A stretch of 31,695 nt of DNA from IMG/VR virus record IMGVR_UViG_3300031673_000310, positions 1 to 31,695 of that record. The stretch is one strand, 5' to 3'. How positions within the stretch are numbered: the stretch's first letter is position 1; the number at the start of each line of letters is the position of its first letter. Position numbers and translations under genes: made by a program. The stretch is from a virus. Shown here piece by piece: positions 25,641 to 31,684 of this stretch. The notes under the pieces were generated by a model, which was not told the DNA's origin, did not search any database, and saw nothing but the letters and a program-made list of their open reading frames with translations.

Positions 25641-26098
25641 AAAAAGAAGGAGGAACAAAAGTTGGTAATTTTTTAAGGTCAATAAAAGGAGTTGCTCCAG
25701 ATGTTTTAAACTTAGCTGGTAATATAACTGGAATTGATGCTTTAAAAGGATTAGCCAACGCAATTGAAGGATCTGATTCTATTACACCACAAGACAAAGA
25801 AACGGCCTTAAAACTTCTTGAAATGGATTTAGCAGAAATGCAAGAAGTAACTAAAAGATGGGAGGCAGATATGGCTTCTGATTCCTGGTTAAGTAAGAAT
25901 GTAAGGCCAATGGTTTTAATATATCTTATTTTGGTTTTAAGTATAACAATTATTTTAGATGGAGTTGATTCTATTGGCTTTAATCTTAATACTGGATATA
26001 TTAATTTAATGGAAACATTACTGATTACAATAGTTGTAGCTTATTTTGGATCGAGAGGAGCAGAAAAAGTTATGACAATTAGGAATAATAAAAAATAA
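25637..26098 (+). CDS. Holin, 3-TM gene-transfer-agent type
   Basis: 153 residues. The motif KRWEADMASDSWLSKNVRP (73-91) followed by two strong hydrophobic helices (91-108 and 125-138) and a short basic tail is the signature of the GTA_holin_3TM group. The N-terminal half is helical and soluble with the usual Asp/Glu motif around ALKLLEMDLAEM. It lies directly after the endolysin and ends before a strong terminator, so it closes the late operon. Confidence 0.87.
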   Translation: MKKEGGTKVGNFLRSIKGVAPDVLNLAGNITGIDALKGLANAIEGSDSITPQDKETALKLLEMDLAEMQEVTKRWEADMASDSWLSKNVRPMVLIYLILVLSITIILDGVDSIGFNLNTGYINLMETLLITIVVAYFGSRGAEKVMTIRNNKK

Positions 26099-26103
26099 AT
26101 TAA

Positions 26104-26111
26104 TATATTTG
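26104..26111 (+). promoter_or_regulatory. TAnnTTTG element just upstream of the late terminator
   Basis: TATATTTG matches the -7 consensus and stands about 40 bases before the terminator stem. A transcript from here would be only about 70 bases. No -33 TTG is present, so it is probably chance, but a short RNA cannot be excluded. Confidence 0.2.
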
Positions 26112-26152
26112 TAGTTCCATATATATTTATAGTTTATACTTTTGATTCCGAG

Positions 26153-26185
26153 AAAAACCTTTGCAAACGTGCAAAGGTTTTTTTT
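26153..26185 (+). terminator. Strong intrinsic terminator of the late operon
   Basis: A stem of at least 10 bp (AACCTTTGCA with TGCAAAGGTT, 26156-26165 and 26170-26179), extended by A-T pairs on its 5' side, closes an AACG loop and runs into a T-tract. It is located 55 bases after the holin stop and separates the late operon from the early promoter region. Confidence 0.92.
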
Positions 26186-26204
26186 GTTAAATTAATCTTA
26201 TTGA

Positions 26205-26212
26205 TTTTCAGT
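26205..26212 (+). promoter_or_regulatory. Shared upstream box of early promoter (copy 1)
   Basis: TTTTCAGT lies 66 bases before the -7 element of the early promoter. The same eight bases occur at 31608-31615, 69 bases before the second promoter. Conserved spacing suggests a regulator or activator site, though eight bases alone are weak evidence. Confidence 0.35.
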
Positions 26213-26247
26213 TAGTTAGCATATTTTTAAAAAAAAACATTTAAAGC

Positions 26248-26278
26248 TTGTTTTGTATTGTATTTATATATACATTTG
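26248..26278 (+). promoter_or_regulatory. Early promoter, Bacteroidota sigma-ABfr type (copy 1)
   Basis: TTG (26248-26250), 20 bases, then TACATTTG (26271-26278) matches the -33/-7 consensus TTG-N19-21-TAnnTTTG. It is followed by TAGGGAATTAA. The first gene starts at 26303, giving a short leader. It lies right after the late terminator and should drive the operon 26303-31592. A near-identical copy ends the window. Confidence 0.85.
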
Positions 26279-26302
26279 TAGGGAATTAAAAAATTAGAAA
26301 CT

Positions 26303-26470
26303 ATGACAACTATTGAAAAAGTACTTAGAGCAAACGGAATAATGACAACTACGGAAGGAGTTTTTGGAAACACAATTATTATAGCTTGGGATGATTTAGG
26401 AATTGAAGAACAAGCAAGATTTAAAATTGATACAGATTTAAATATTGTTTACAACTTCTTAGGATATTAA
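26303..26470 (+). CDS. Small first early gene, unknown (55 aa)
   Basis: 55 residues directly behind the early promoter. The sequence (MTTIEKVLRANGI, then VFGNTIIIAWDDLGIEEQAR) suggests a short alpha/beta fold. Being the first gene after a strong promoter points to early, abundant expression, as with phage takeover or anti-defence proteins, but there is no recognised family. Confidence 0.6.
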   Translation: MTTIEKVLRANGIMTTTEGVFGNTIIIAWDDLGIEEQARFKIDTDLNIVYNFLGY

Positions 26471-26501
26471 TATTTATAAAACTTAATAAAAACCAAAAGC
26501 T

Positions 26502-26789
26502 ATGAACTACCAACAAAAACAAGATTTATTACAAGAGCAAGAATATAAACAAAGAAAATTTTGGTTTGTATTTGAATTTAAAGGCCGAGTAAATTCTGCA
26601 TTAAATAAAGAAAATGAAAAATTTGGATTACCAAAAGATTTTATTTTTAATCCAAGACAAACAGAAGCAACAATGGAAGAATTTGATAAATTATTAAATC
26701 TAATTATTGATGCTGGAGAAAGTGAATTTAAATTAATTGGTACTCACAAATACAATTCTTTTGAAGAATTAAATAAAATATGGAAATAA
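26502..26789 (+). CDS. Small early protein, unknown
   Basis: 95 residues. Charged N terminus (QQKQDLLQEQEYKQRKFW) then an alpha/beta segment (NPRQTEATMEEFDKLLNLII, GESEFKLIGTHKYNSFEELN). The stop shares TAATG with the next start. No known motif. Early-operon position only. Confidence 0.55.
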   Translation: MNYQQKQDLLQEQEYKQRKFWFVFEFKGRVNSALNKENEKFGLPKDFIFNPRQTEATMEEFDKLLNLIIDAGESEFKLIGTHKYNSFEELNKIWK

Positions 26790-26968
26790 TGAAAAAATTA
26801 GAATTAATGAAGTCTGAAGCAGATAGAATTTCAAACTCAATTAAAAAAATTACAAAGTTTGAACAAGTTGTACCAACATTTAACTGGATCAAGAATTACG
26901 AAAAATTATTTAGTGCTCCAAATGTTGCAAATACATTAAGATATGAATTAACTTTAGTTGAACTATAA
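26789..26968 (+). CDS. Small early protein, unknown (59 aa)
   Basis: 59 residues from the ATG that overlaps the preceding stop (TAATG). A start nine bases upstream (26780) would add three residues and is less likely. Helical, basic near the start (KKLELMKSEADRISNSIKKI), with an aromatic centre (TFNWIKNYEKLF). Twelve bases before the annealing protein. Unknown. Confidence 0.5.
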   Translation: MKKLELMKSEADRISNSIKKITKFEQVVPTFNWIKNYEKLFSAPNVANTLRYELTLVEL

Positions 26969-26980
26969 AAATTAAAAAAG

Positions 26981-27439
26981 ATGGAATTAAAAGATTTAAA
27001 AAAAGTATTACCGTACAAATGGAGAGTGCAAAGTGCAAATCAATGGGGTGCAACTTGTGTTGCATATATTGATGCAAGAGATGTTCAAGATTTATTAGAT
27101 GAAGTTGTTGGACCTCAAAATTGGCAATGTAGATATTCAGAACACAAAGGAAATTTATTTTGTGAAATAGGTATTAAATGCCAAGAAGATTTTGATGGTT
27201 TTATTTGGAAGTCAGATTGTGGAACTGAATCAATGGTAGAAAAGCAGAAAGGAGAAGCTTCAGATGCTTTTAAAAGAGCAGCCGTAATGTGGGGGGTTGG
27301 AAGGTTTTTATATAGTTTAAAAGTTATTAAATTAGATGTTATTCAAAGTAATGGTAAATATTATCCAGCATTTAATGGAAAACAATTATCTGGAGATCAA
27401 ATAACAAAAGCTTGTGAATATAAACTAAAAAATAAATAA
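26981..27439 (+). CDS. Rad52-like single-strand annealing protein
   Basis: 152 residues matching the Rad52/22 family: YIDARDVQDLLDEVVGPQNW (29-48), CEIGIK (61-66), then the region DCGTESMVEKQKGEASDAFK (79-98) followed by RAAVMWGVGRFLY (99-111). These pieces form the DNA-binding ring of such proteins, which anneal complementary strands in phage recombination. No exonuclease partner is seen nearby, but NinB and NinG lie later in the same operon. Eukaryotic Rad52 is much longer; short phage Sak proteins are this size. Confidence 0.83.
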   Translation: MELKDLKKVLPYKWRVQSANQWGATCVAYIDARDVQDLLDEVVGPQNWQCRYSEHKGNLFCEIGIKCQEDFDGFIWKSDCGTESMVEKQKGEASDAFKRAAVMWGVGRFLYSLKVIKLDVIQSNGKYYPAFNGKQLSGDQITKACEYKLKNK

Positions 27440-27440
27440 A

Positions 27441-27722
27441 ATGGGTTTACCAAAAACAGAAAACAGAAAGATTTTAGATAAGTTAAATTTTGATGCTTTA
27501 TTAAAAAATTATTCTTTAGATGAATTAGCAGATATATTTGCAGTAACAAAAACTATGATTCATACTGCTGCTTCAGATTATTATACTAAGAAAAAAAGAA
27601 TAAATGATATTTTAAGTAATCCTAAATTTGTAATTTCTGAAGAAGATTTAAAAATTCCAGAAGGTATTTGGATGAAATCAGAAGAAAGAAAATTTTTAAA
27701 AGCATTTAGAAATGAATGTTAA
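27441..27722 (+). CDS. Small HTH-like protein
   Basis: 93 residues. The segment SLDELADIFAVTKTMIHTAASDY (about 25-47) has the shape of a helix-turn-helix (ELADIFAV then TKTMIHTAASDYY). The end is basic (KSEERKFLKAFRN). It lies right behind the annealing protein and before a possible promoter, so it could be a transcription factor or DNA-binding helper. Family not recognised. Confidence 0.5.
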   Translation: MGLPKTENRKILDKLNFDALLKNYSLDELADIFAVTKTMIHTAASDYYTKKKRINDILSNPKFVISEEDLKIPEGIWMKSEERKFLKAFRNEC

Positions 27723-27770
27723 AAGATTTTATTCTTACGAAAAAAAATATATACTTCATTTAGAATTTTA

Positions 27771-27778
27771 TATATTTG
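27771..27778 (+). promoter_or_regulatory. Possible TAnnTTTG promoter before replication gene
   Basis: TATATTTG lies 52 bases before the ATG at 27831 in a 108-base gap (27723-27830) that holds no gene. No TTG at -33, so the evidence is moderate to weak. Confidence 0.35.
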
Positions 27779-27830
27779 AATACGTCAATCTGAATCGTTG
27801 GCAATTCAAAATTTATTTAAACTAAAAAAT

Positions 27831-28526
27831 ATGGCACAAGACAAAAAAAGTTTTATTCTTTATTCAGACTTAATTCATACGGTTAAACACCTAACAAATG
27901 AACAAGCTGGAGATCTATTTAAACATATTTTAGAATATGTTAACGATAATGATCCAGTAAGTGAAAATCCAATTACTAATATAGCTTTTGAGCCGATTAA
28001 ACAGCAGCTAAAAAGAGATCTTAAAAAGTTTGAAGATGTAAAGGTCAAAAGAAGTATAGCTGGTAAAGCAAGTGCTGAAAAAAGAAAACAAAATTCAACA
28101 AATTCAACAAGTGTTAAAAGTGTTAAACAAACCTCAACAAATCCAACTGATAATGATAATGTAAATGATAATGTAAATGATAATGTAAATGTTATTGTTA
28201 ATGTAAATGATATTAATAAAAGAAAAGAGGAATTTAAAAATTCCTTAATCCCTTTTTTAGAGTTGTATAATAAAGATTTATTAAATGAATTTTTTAGTTA
28301 TTGGTCTGAAGCTGGTCTAAAAGATAGAAAAATGAGATTTGAAAAAGAAAAAAGTTTTGGCCTGGACCGAAGATTAATTACCTGGAAAAAAAACAAAGAT
28401 AAATGGAGCAATGAAAATAAAAAACAAACATTTAGCGAGGAAGTTTTAGGTCAAGAAAAAGCAAATCAATTGATGGATCTTTTAAATCAAAATGATAATA
28501 TTAACGATCAAAAGAATTTGTTATGA
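27831..28526 (+). CDS. DnaD-like replication initiation protein
   Basis: 231 residues from the ATG at 27831; a TTG start at 27798 would add 11 residues without support. The N-terminal 70 residues (KSFILYSDLIHTVKHLTNEQ, then AGDLFKHILEYVNDND) match the DUF6291-like N-terminal domain of phage and plasmid replication proteins. A low-complexity linker follows (residues 93-127), including DNVNDNVNDNVN encoded by 12-bp repeats. The C-terminal region (about 130-215, LNEFFSYWSEAG, GLDRRLITWKKNKDKW) resembles the helical DnaD-like end. It probably opens or marks the origin and recruits host helicase. Confidence 0.7.
   Translation: MAQDKKSFILYSDLIHTVKHLTNEQAGDLFKHILEYVNDNDPVSENPITNIAFEPIKQQLKRDLKKFEDVKVKRSIAGKASAEKRKQNSTNSTSVKSVKQTSTNPTDNDNVNDNVNDNVNVIVNVNDINKRKEEFKNSLIPFLELYNKDLLNEFFSYWSEAGLKDRKMRFEKEKSFGLDRRLITWKKNKDKWSNENKKQTFSEEVLGQEKANQLMDLLNQNDNINDQKNLL
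28155..28190 (+). repeat. Three 12-bp iteron-like direct repeats inside replication gene
   Basis: GATAATGTAAAT occurs three times head to tail without gaps (28155-28166, 28167-28178, 28179-28190). It encodes the DNVN repeats of the linker. Phage replication genes of the DnaD type often carry the origin inside the gene as AT-rich iterons, so this is an origin candidate. It could also be just a slippage-prone linker. Confidence 0.6.
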
Positions 28527-29164
28527 GAATCAAAAATTTACCAAAAGATCAAATAGAAACTTTAATCCAGGCAGTAGCAATTAGGTATAGAGTTAAAACA
28601 GATCAAATTAATACAACATTAATTAGGCAAACACTACAAGCAGAATTTAACAATATGTTTGTTAATGAATTTAATGAAGCATTTATAAAACATTGTGCTG
28701 GTAGATTTATGATAAGCAAAGAAGCAGAAGGAAACAAACCTTATGGAGATTTATCTTGCTTATTTGTTTGTAATGTTTTAAAAGCATTTAAATCCTGGAA
28801 ACAAGCTGAAAATGCAAAACCAAAGCTAATTACTCCAGATAAACAATTAGAAATGCCAAAAGAGAATATAAGAGATGCTTATGAATTTATTAAAAAAGTA
28901 GTTGATGAAACAAATAATTTGCCAATAGTTGCAAACTGGAATGATGCTTTTTTATATATGGAGCAAGAAGGTATAATAAAAATTGATCTTGATGAAAAAA
29001 TTATGTTTTCTGAAATAGTAAAAGAAGATTTATTAGATGAAATTAAATTTTTGAAAAAAGAAAGAAAAAATGGTTATCAAGATTTAATAAAGATTCTGGA
29101 AAATAAAAAATTATTTGCCGGAGAGTTAAGGAAAAGATATTTACAAAAGTATTTTGAAAACTAA
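28523..29164 (+). CDS. Replication-associated protein, unknown
   Basis: 213 residues, helical. The start overlaps the replication gene stop by ATGA. Residues 1-90 (EFNEAFIKHCAGRFMI, LFVCNVLKAFKSWKQ) and 115-210 (YEFIKKVVDETNNLPIVANW, LLDEIKFLKKERKNGYQDLI) look like two helical domains joined by a Lys/Pro linker. Helicase loaders commonly sit in this slot, but there is no Walker motif, so it would not be a DnaC-type ATPase. An iteron-binding or loader role is plausible. Confidence 0.55.
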   Translation: MRIKNLPKDQIETLIQAVAIRYRVKTDQINTTLIRQTLQAEFNNMFVNEFNEAFIKHCAGRFMISKEAEGNKPYGDLSCLFVCNVLKAFKSWKQAENAKPKLITPDKQLEMPKENIRDAYEFIKKVVDETNNLPIVANWNDAFLYMEQEGIIKIDLDEKIMFSEIVKEDLLDEIKFLKKERKNGYQDLIKILENKKLFAGELRKRYLQKYFEN

Positions 29165-29165
29165 A

Positions 29166-29193
29166 ACAACTAAACTAAAATGAGTAAACTAAA
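29166..29193 (+). repeat. Repeated leader, copy A
   Basis: ACAACTAAACTAAAATGAG and the next bases (to TAAACTAAA) recur with small changes at 29891-29923 and in part at 30099-30121, always around a gene start. See findings. Confidence 0.7.
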
Positions 29194-29290
29194 AAAACTA
29201 CTTAACAAGAAAGTTAATCCAGCTTCTGAATTTGAATTAGCTATATTTACTGCAATAGGATTTGTAATAGCATTAATAATAATATTGTAA
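29180..29290 (+). CDS. Single-TM membrane peptide (36 aa)
   Basis: 36 residues with a basic start (SKLKKLLNKKVN) and one strong membrane helix (AIFTAIGFVIALIIIL) at the end. Preceded by the repeated leader. A positive-inside rule would place the N terminus in the cytoplasm. Such short phage membrane peptides include superinfection-exclusion proteins; no family is recognised here. Confidence 0.5.
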   Translation: MSKLKKLLNKKVNPASEFELAIFTAIGFVIALIIIL

Positions 29291-29323
29291 CGTTAAATGT
29301 AAGATTTGTAAAATATACGGATT

Positions 29324-29506
29324 ATGAAAAGACCATACTTAACACAATTTCAAAGACAACTAATAACAGCAGGAACTTTAACAGGCGACTGTACGATGTT
29401 AGGATTTAGATTTAAACAACTTGAAAAGGCTATAATTGAAAGCCCAATTGGTAGTATATTTTATAAATTCTTACATAGTGTTATTAAGCGTTTAAATGAT
29501 TTATAA
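29324..29506 (+). CDS. Small accessory protein, unknown (60 aa)
   Basis: 60 residues, basic and aromatic (MKRPYLTQFQRQLITAGTL, then FKQLEKAIIESPIGSIFYKF). The 33-base gap before it holds no clear element. Possibly an amphipathic helical peptide. No match known. Confidence 0.45.
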   Translation: MKRPYLTQFQRQLITAGTLTGDCTMLGFRFKQLEKAIIESPIGSIFYKFLHSVIKRLNDL

Positions 29507-29533
29507 CGAAGGGTAATAAGGAAAGAAAAAATT

Positions 29534-29680
29534 ATGGAAAGATTAGCAAATAAATCAGTAAAGGAATTAAAGGAAATTAGAGAGCAATATATTGGACAAT
29601 ACATTGGTGACTTTAATAAGCCTTGGAACTACGAACAAGAATTAAAGCAATTAGATAAATTGATAGCACAAAAGGAATAA
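29534..29680 (+). CDS. Small accessory protein, unknown (48 aa)
   Basis: 48 residues, helical and charged (MERLANKSVKELKEIREQYI, then NYEQELKQLDKLIAQKE) with a short aromatic turn (DFNKPWNY) between the helices, giving a helical hairpin. It is followed by the gap with two hairpins. No family recognised. Confidence 0.45.
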   Translation: MERLANKSVKELKEIREQYIGQYIGDFNKPWNYEQELKQLDKLIAQKE

Positions 29681-29700
29681 TTTTTATTTTCTTTATTACG

Positions 29701-29731
29701 TGTTATGTGCTTTTTTAATTGCATCATAACA
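29701..29731 (+). other. Hairpin 1 in intergenic gap
   Basis: TGTTATG (29701-29707) pairs with CATAACA (29725-29731), plus TGC/GCA inside after one unpaired T, around a 10-base TTTTTTAATT loop. The 229-base gap 29681-29909 carries this and the next hairpin, two very short ORFs of 12-18 codons that I do not support as genes, and the second copy of the repeated leader. Confidence 0.6.
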
Positions 29732-29733
29732 AC

Positions 29734-29768
29734 TTGTGTAAGATTTCGTTTTAATGAATTTTACACAA
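29734..29768 (+). other. Hairpin 2 in intergenic gap
   Basis: TTGTGTAA (29734-29741) and TTACACAA (29761-29768) are perfect inverted copies with a 19-base loop, only two bases after hairpin 1. Could be an operator for a dimeric regulator or part of a structured RNA. No T-tract, so not a classic terminator. Confidence 0.55.
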
Positions 29769-29890
29769 TGTTATTGTTAGTGTTTGTTATACTTAAAAAC
29801 ATATAAAATGATGGAAAAAGCCATTATTATACGCAAATACATATACTAAAGATGGTTAAAACAAACATTAATTACAACAACCGAATAAAC

Positions 29891-29923
29891 ACAACTAAAC
29901 TAAACTAAAATGAATAAACTAAA
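29891..29923 (+). repeat. Repeated leader, copy B
   Basis: ACAACTAAACTAAACTAAAA then the ATG at 29910 followed by AATAAACTAAA. Same element as copy A at 29166, with one extra CTAAA unit. Placed over the start of the next gene. Confidence 0.7.
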
Positions 29924-30098
29924 TTTTGAGGATTGGAAAAAAGAATGTAAACGTATAATTTACGAAACAACAAGCGAAGTTGAATATGAGATAGCTAAGT
30001 TTAATATTGAATGTGTTGATGAATGGGATTGGCTGTTTGAAAATGGACTTTCGCCAAAGGATGCAATACAAGAAGCCTATGATAATACTGAAGAATAA
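29910..30098 (+). CDS. Small acidic accessory protein (62 aa)
   Basis: 62 residues, acidic and rich in Trp, Glu and Asp (NFEDWKKECKRIIYETTSEV, then CVDEWDWLFENGLSPKDAIQ). Two Cys are 24 residues apart. Acidic small proteins encoded in early phage cassettes can mimic DNA or bind host enzymes, but nothing specific is shown here. The start lies in the repeated leader copy B. Confidence 0.5.
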   Translation: MNKLNFEDWKKECKRIIYETTSEVEYEIAKFNIECVDEWDWLFENGLSPKDAIQEAYDNTEE

Positions 30099-30121
30099 TA
30101 AACTAAACTAAAATGAGTAAA
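30099..30121 (+). repeat. Repeated leader, copy C
   Basis: TAAACTAAACTAAAATGAG and TAAA follow the stop at 30098 and include the ATG at 30113. It shares its core with copies A and B. Confidence 0.7.
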
Positions 30122-30418
30122 GATAAAAATACTAACGATTATATTCGACTATTAGAATGTAGGGTAAGAGGATATAGTGAAGCTATTGAAGACCAACAAC
30201 AAAAAATAGAGCAACTTGAAAAAGAGGTTGAAAGGTTAAGAGTAGATAATTACCATTTAGAAAACAATATGAAAATATCGGAAGAACGTGTTAAAGAGTT
30301 AGAGGGGGAAAGCGAACAGTTAGTTAGCAACTGTTCTTGTATAAGTAGAGACACTTTAACTCCTGAAGCAAGAAAAATGTTTGACGATATAGATAAAGCA
30401 TTGGAAAGAAAGAAATAG
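30113..30418 (+). CDS. Coiled-coil accessory protein (101 aa)
   Basis: 101 residues. A long heptad-rich coil covers about residues 20-65 (AIEDQQQKIEQLEKEVERLR and on), followed by a Cys pair in SNCSCISRD and a helical end (MFDDIDKALERKK). An 8-bp inverted repeat (GAACAGTT at 30314, AACTGTTC at 30329) lies inside. The start is in leader copy C. A structural scaffold or regulator is possible; unknown family. Confidence 0.6.
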   Translation: MSKDKNTNDYIRLLECRVRGYSEAIEDQQQKIEQLEKEVERLRVDNYHLENNMKISEERVKELEGESEQLVSNCSCISRDTLTPEARKMFDDIDKALERKK

Positions 30419-30431
30419 TTGCTAACAACCA

Positions 30432-30447
30432 AATAAACAAACAATGA
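30432..30447 (+). repeat. 16-base leader repeat, copy 1
   Basis: AATAAACAAACAATGA occurs here over the start of the 64-residue gene and again at 30623-30638 over the start of ninG, 16 of 16 bases identical. Confidence 0.7.
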
Positions 30448-30638
30448 AAGCAAAAGTAGGCGACACAATAGAATGGGATTTTAAAGATGATAAGTTTAAA
30501 GATTATCCAAAGCATCTTAAAAATAAAACATTTCAATCTAAAGTAGTTATTGTAAATAAGGATTGTTATGGTGTTTATGCTGAATATGGACAAGACTTAA
30601 TACCTTTTGGTGGATGTAAAATAATAAACAAACAATGA
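30444..30638 (+). CDS. Small beta-type protein (64 aa)
   Basis: 64 residues, with KVGDTIEWDFKDDKFKDYPK then SKVVIVNKDCYGVYAEYGQD and IPFGGCKIINKQ. The alternating strands resemble a small SH3-like barrel. The gene lies between the coiled-coil protein and ninG and ends within copy 2 of the 16-base repeat, so the last residues (NKQ) are encoded by it. No family recognised. Confidence 0.55.
   Translation: MKAKVGDTIEWDFKDDKFKDYPKHLKNKTFQSKVVIVNKDCYGVYAEYGQDLIPFGGCKIINKQ
30623..30638 (+). repeat. 16-base leader repeat, copy 2
   Basis: AATAAACAAACAATGA, identical to 30432-30447, straddles the end of the small beta-type gene and the ATG of ninG at 30635. Confidence 0.7.
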
Positions 30639-31189
30639 GATGTAAGAATTGTAATAAAAAATTTGATCAATATGAATTTAATAACAAGTTCTGCAAAGAA
30701 TTAAACTGCCAAACGGCCAAAGGTTTGTATTTGCTGGAGAAAAAAAAGGCAAATGATAAGAAGGCCTGGAGAAAAGAAAAAGCAGTTAGGAAGGCTAATT
30801 TAATGACAATTCAAGATTGGTTAAAAATTACACAAGTTACATTCAATAATTACATTAGGTTAAGAGATCAAAACGAAAATTGTATTAGCTGCAACAATAA
30901 ACTAAGAAAAGGAAATATTGATGCTGGACATTATTATAGTGCTGGAGGACATTATAATATAAGGTTTAATGAATTAAATGTTCATTCGCAATGCTCCAGG
31001 CCTTGTAATAAAGATAAATCTGGAGATCTTATAAATTACCGATTTGGTTTAATTAAAAGAATTGGAGAAGATAAAGTAAATTATTTAGATAGTATTGCAC
31101 AACAAACCAGGAAGTTTACAATTGATGAATTAAAATCTATAAATGAAGAATATAAATTGAAAATAAAGGAATTGAAAAATGAAATATGA
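30635..31189 (+). CDS. ninG: NinG/Rap-like recombination endonuclease
   Basis: 184 residues, close in size to lambda NinG. An N-terminal Cys set (C3, C6, C20, C25) can bind zinc. The core is CISCNNKLRKGNIDAGHYYS (83-102) followed by RFNELNVHSQCSRPCNKDKS (110-129), with Cys and His that are the NinG/Rap signature. Rap cuts branched recombination intermediates. It follows the accessory cassette and overlaps ninB by 11 bases. A partner annealing protein is encoded upstream at 26981. Confidence 0.9.
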   Translation: MRCKNCNKKFDQYEFNNKFCKELNCQTAKGLYLLEKKKANDKKAWRKEKAVRKANLMTIQDWLKITQVTFNNYIRLRDQNENCISCNNKLRKGNIDAGHYYSAGGHYNIRFNELNVHSQCSRPCNKDKSGDLINYRFGLIKRIGEDKVNYLDSIAQQTRKFTIDELKSINEEYKLKIKELKNEI

Positions 31190-31592
31190 TTTAAGCAATA
31201 AAATGGATTTGAATAGCTATAAAGAGAGAGCAAATTATTTAGCTAAAAAAGGATCAAAGGTTGAGTTGAAAGAAATAAAAAAGATCAGATCAATTAAACA
31301 AAATTCATATTTGCACGTTTGTATTAGTTTGTATGCAATCGAATTTGGATATACTATTGACGAGGTTAAAACAGATTTAAAAAGAGGTTGCTCCTTTATG
31401 AGCTATGAAAAAAAAGGCCGTAAATATTTAAAAAAAACTTCTCAAATGAATACTGAAGAATTAACAAAGTTTATAGAATGGATTAGAAACTTTGCTGCTT
31501 CTGAAGGTTTATACATTCCAGGAAGTGAAGAATACCTGGAACATAAATTCAATATTGATAGATTAATAGATCAACACAAAGAATTTCTTTAA
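31179..31592 (+). CDS. ninB: NinB/Orf-like recombination mediator
   Basis: 137 residues. RSIKQN (37-42) corresponds to the RSLDQN of lambda NinB, and the later pieces (EFGYTIDEVKTDLKRG, KKTSQMNTEELTKFIEWIRN) follow the same order as NinB, ending EYLEHKFNIDRLIDQH. In lambda, NinB (Orf) helps load annealing proteins and replaces host RecFOR functions. Pairing with ninG and a Rad52-like protein gives a complete phage recombination set. A few extra residues precede the first Met of the family start. Confidence 0.78.
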   Translation: MKYDLSNKMDLNSYKERANYLAKKGSKVELKEIKKIRSIKQNSYLHVCISLYAIEFGYTIDEVKTDLKRGCSFMSYEKKGRKYLKKTSQMNTEELTKFIEWIRNFAASEGLYIPGSEEYLEHKFNIDRLIDQHKEFL

Positions 31593-31607
31593 ATTTAATA
31601 TTCCTGG

Positions 31608-31615
31608 TTTTCAGT
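31608..31615 (+). promoter_or_regulatory. Shared upstream box of early promoter (copy 2)
   Basis: TTTTCAGT 69 bases before the -7 element at 31677, matching copy 1 at 26205 (66 bases before its -7). Possible operator or activator site. Confidence 0.35.
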
Positions 31616-31652
31616 AATTACGTTTTTTATTCAAAAAAAGTTTACATTATAC

Positions 31653-31684
31653 TTGTATTGTATTTGTATTTTAGTTTATATTTG
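31653..31684 (+). promoter_or_regulatory. Early promoter copy 2 at the window end
   Basis: TTG (31653-31655), 21 bases, TATATTTG (31677-31684), then TAGGGAATTAA as in the copy at 26248. The gene it drives lies beyond the end of the window or, if the molecule is circular, at position 8. Confidence 0.85.

Noticed and set aside
27798-27830. TTG start for the replication protein
   Set aside because: The ATG at 27831 directly precedes the conserved domain and follows an A-rich leader; the upstream TTG adds residues without similarity to the domain.
29701-29800. Integron attC-like site in the hairpin region
   Set aside because: The repeats do not contain the RYYYAAC and GTTRRRY core sites in the required order, and there is no integrase.
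29808-29908. Two very short ORFs (about 12 and 18 codons) in the hairpin gap
   Set aside because: Too short, with no coupling to neighbours and no motif; noted only as content of the gap.
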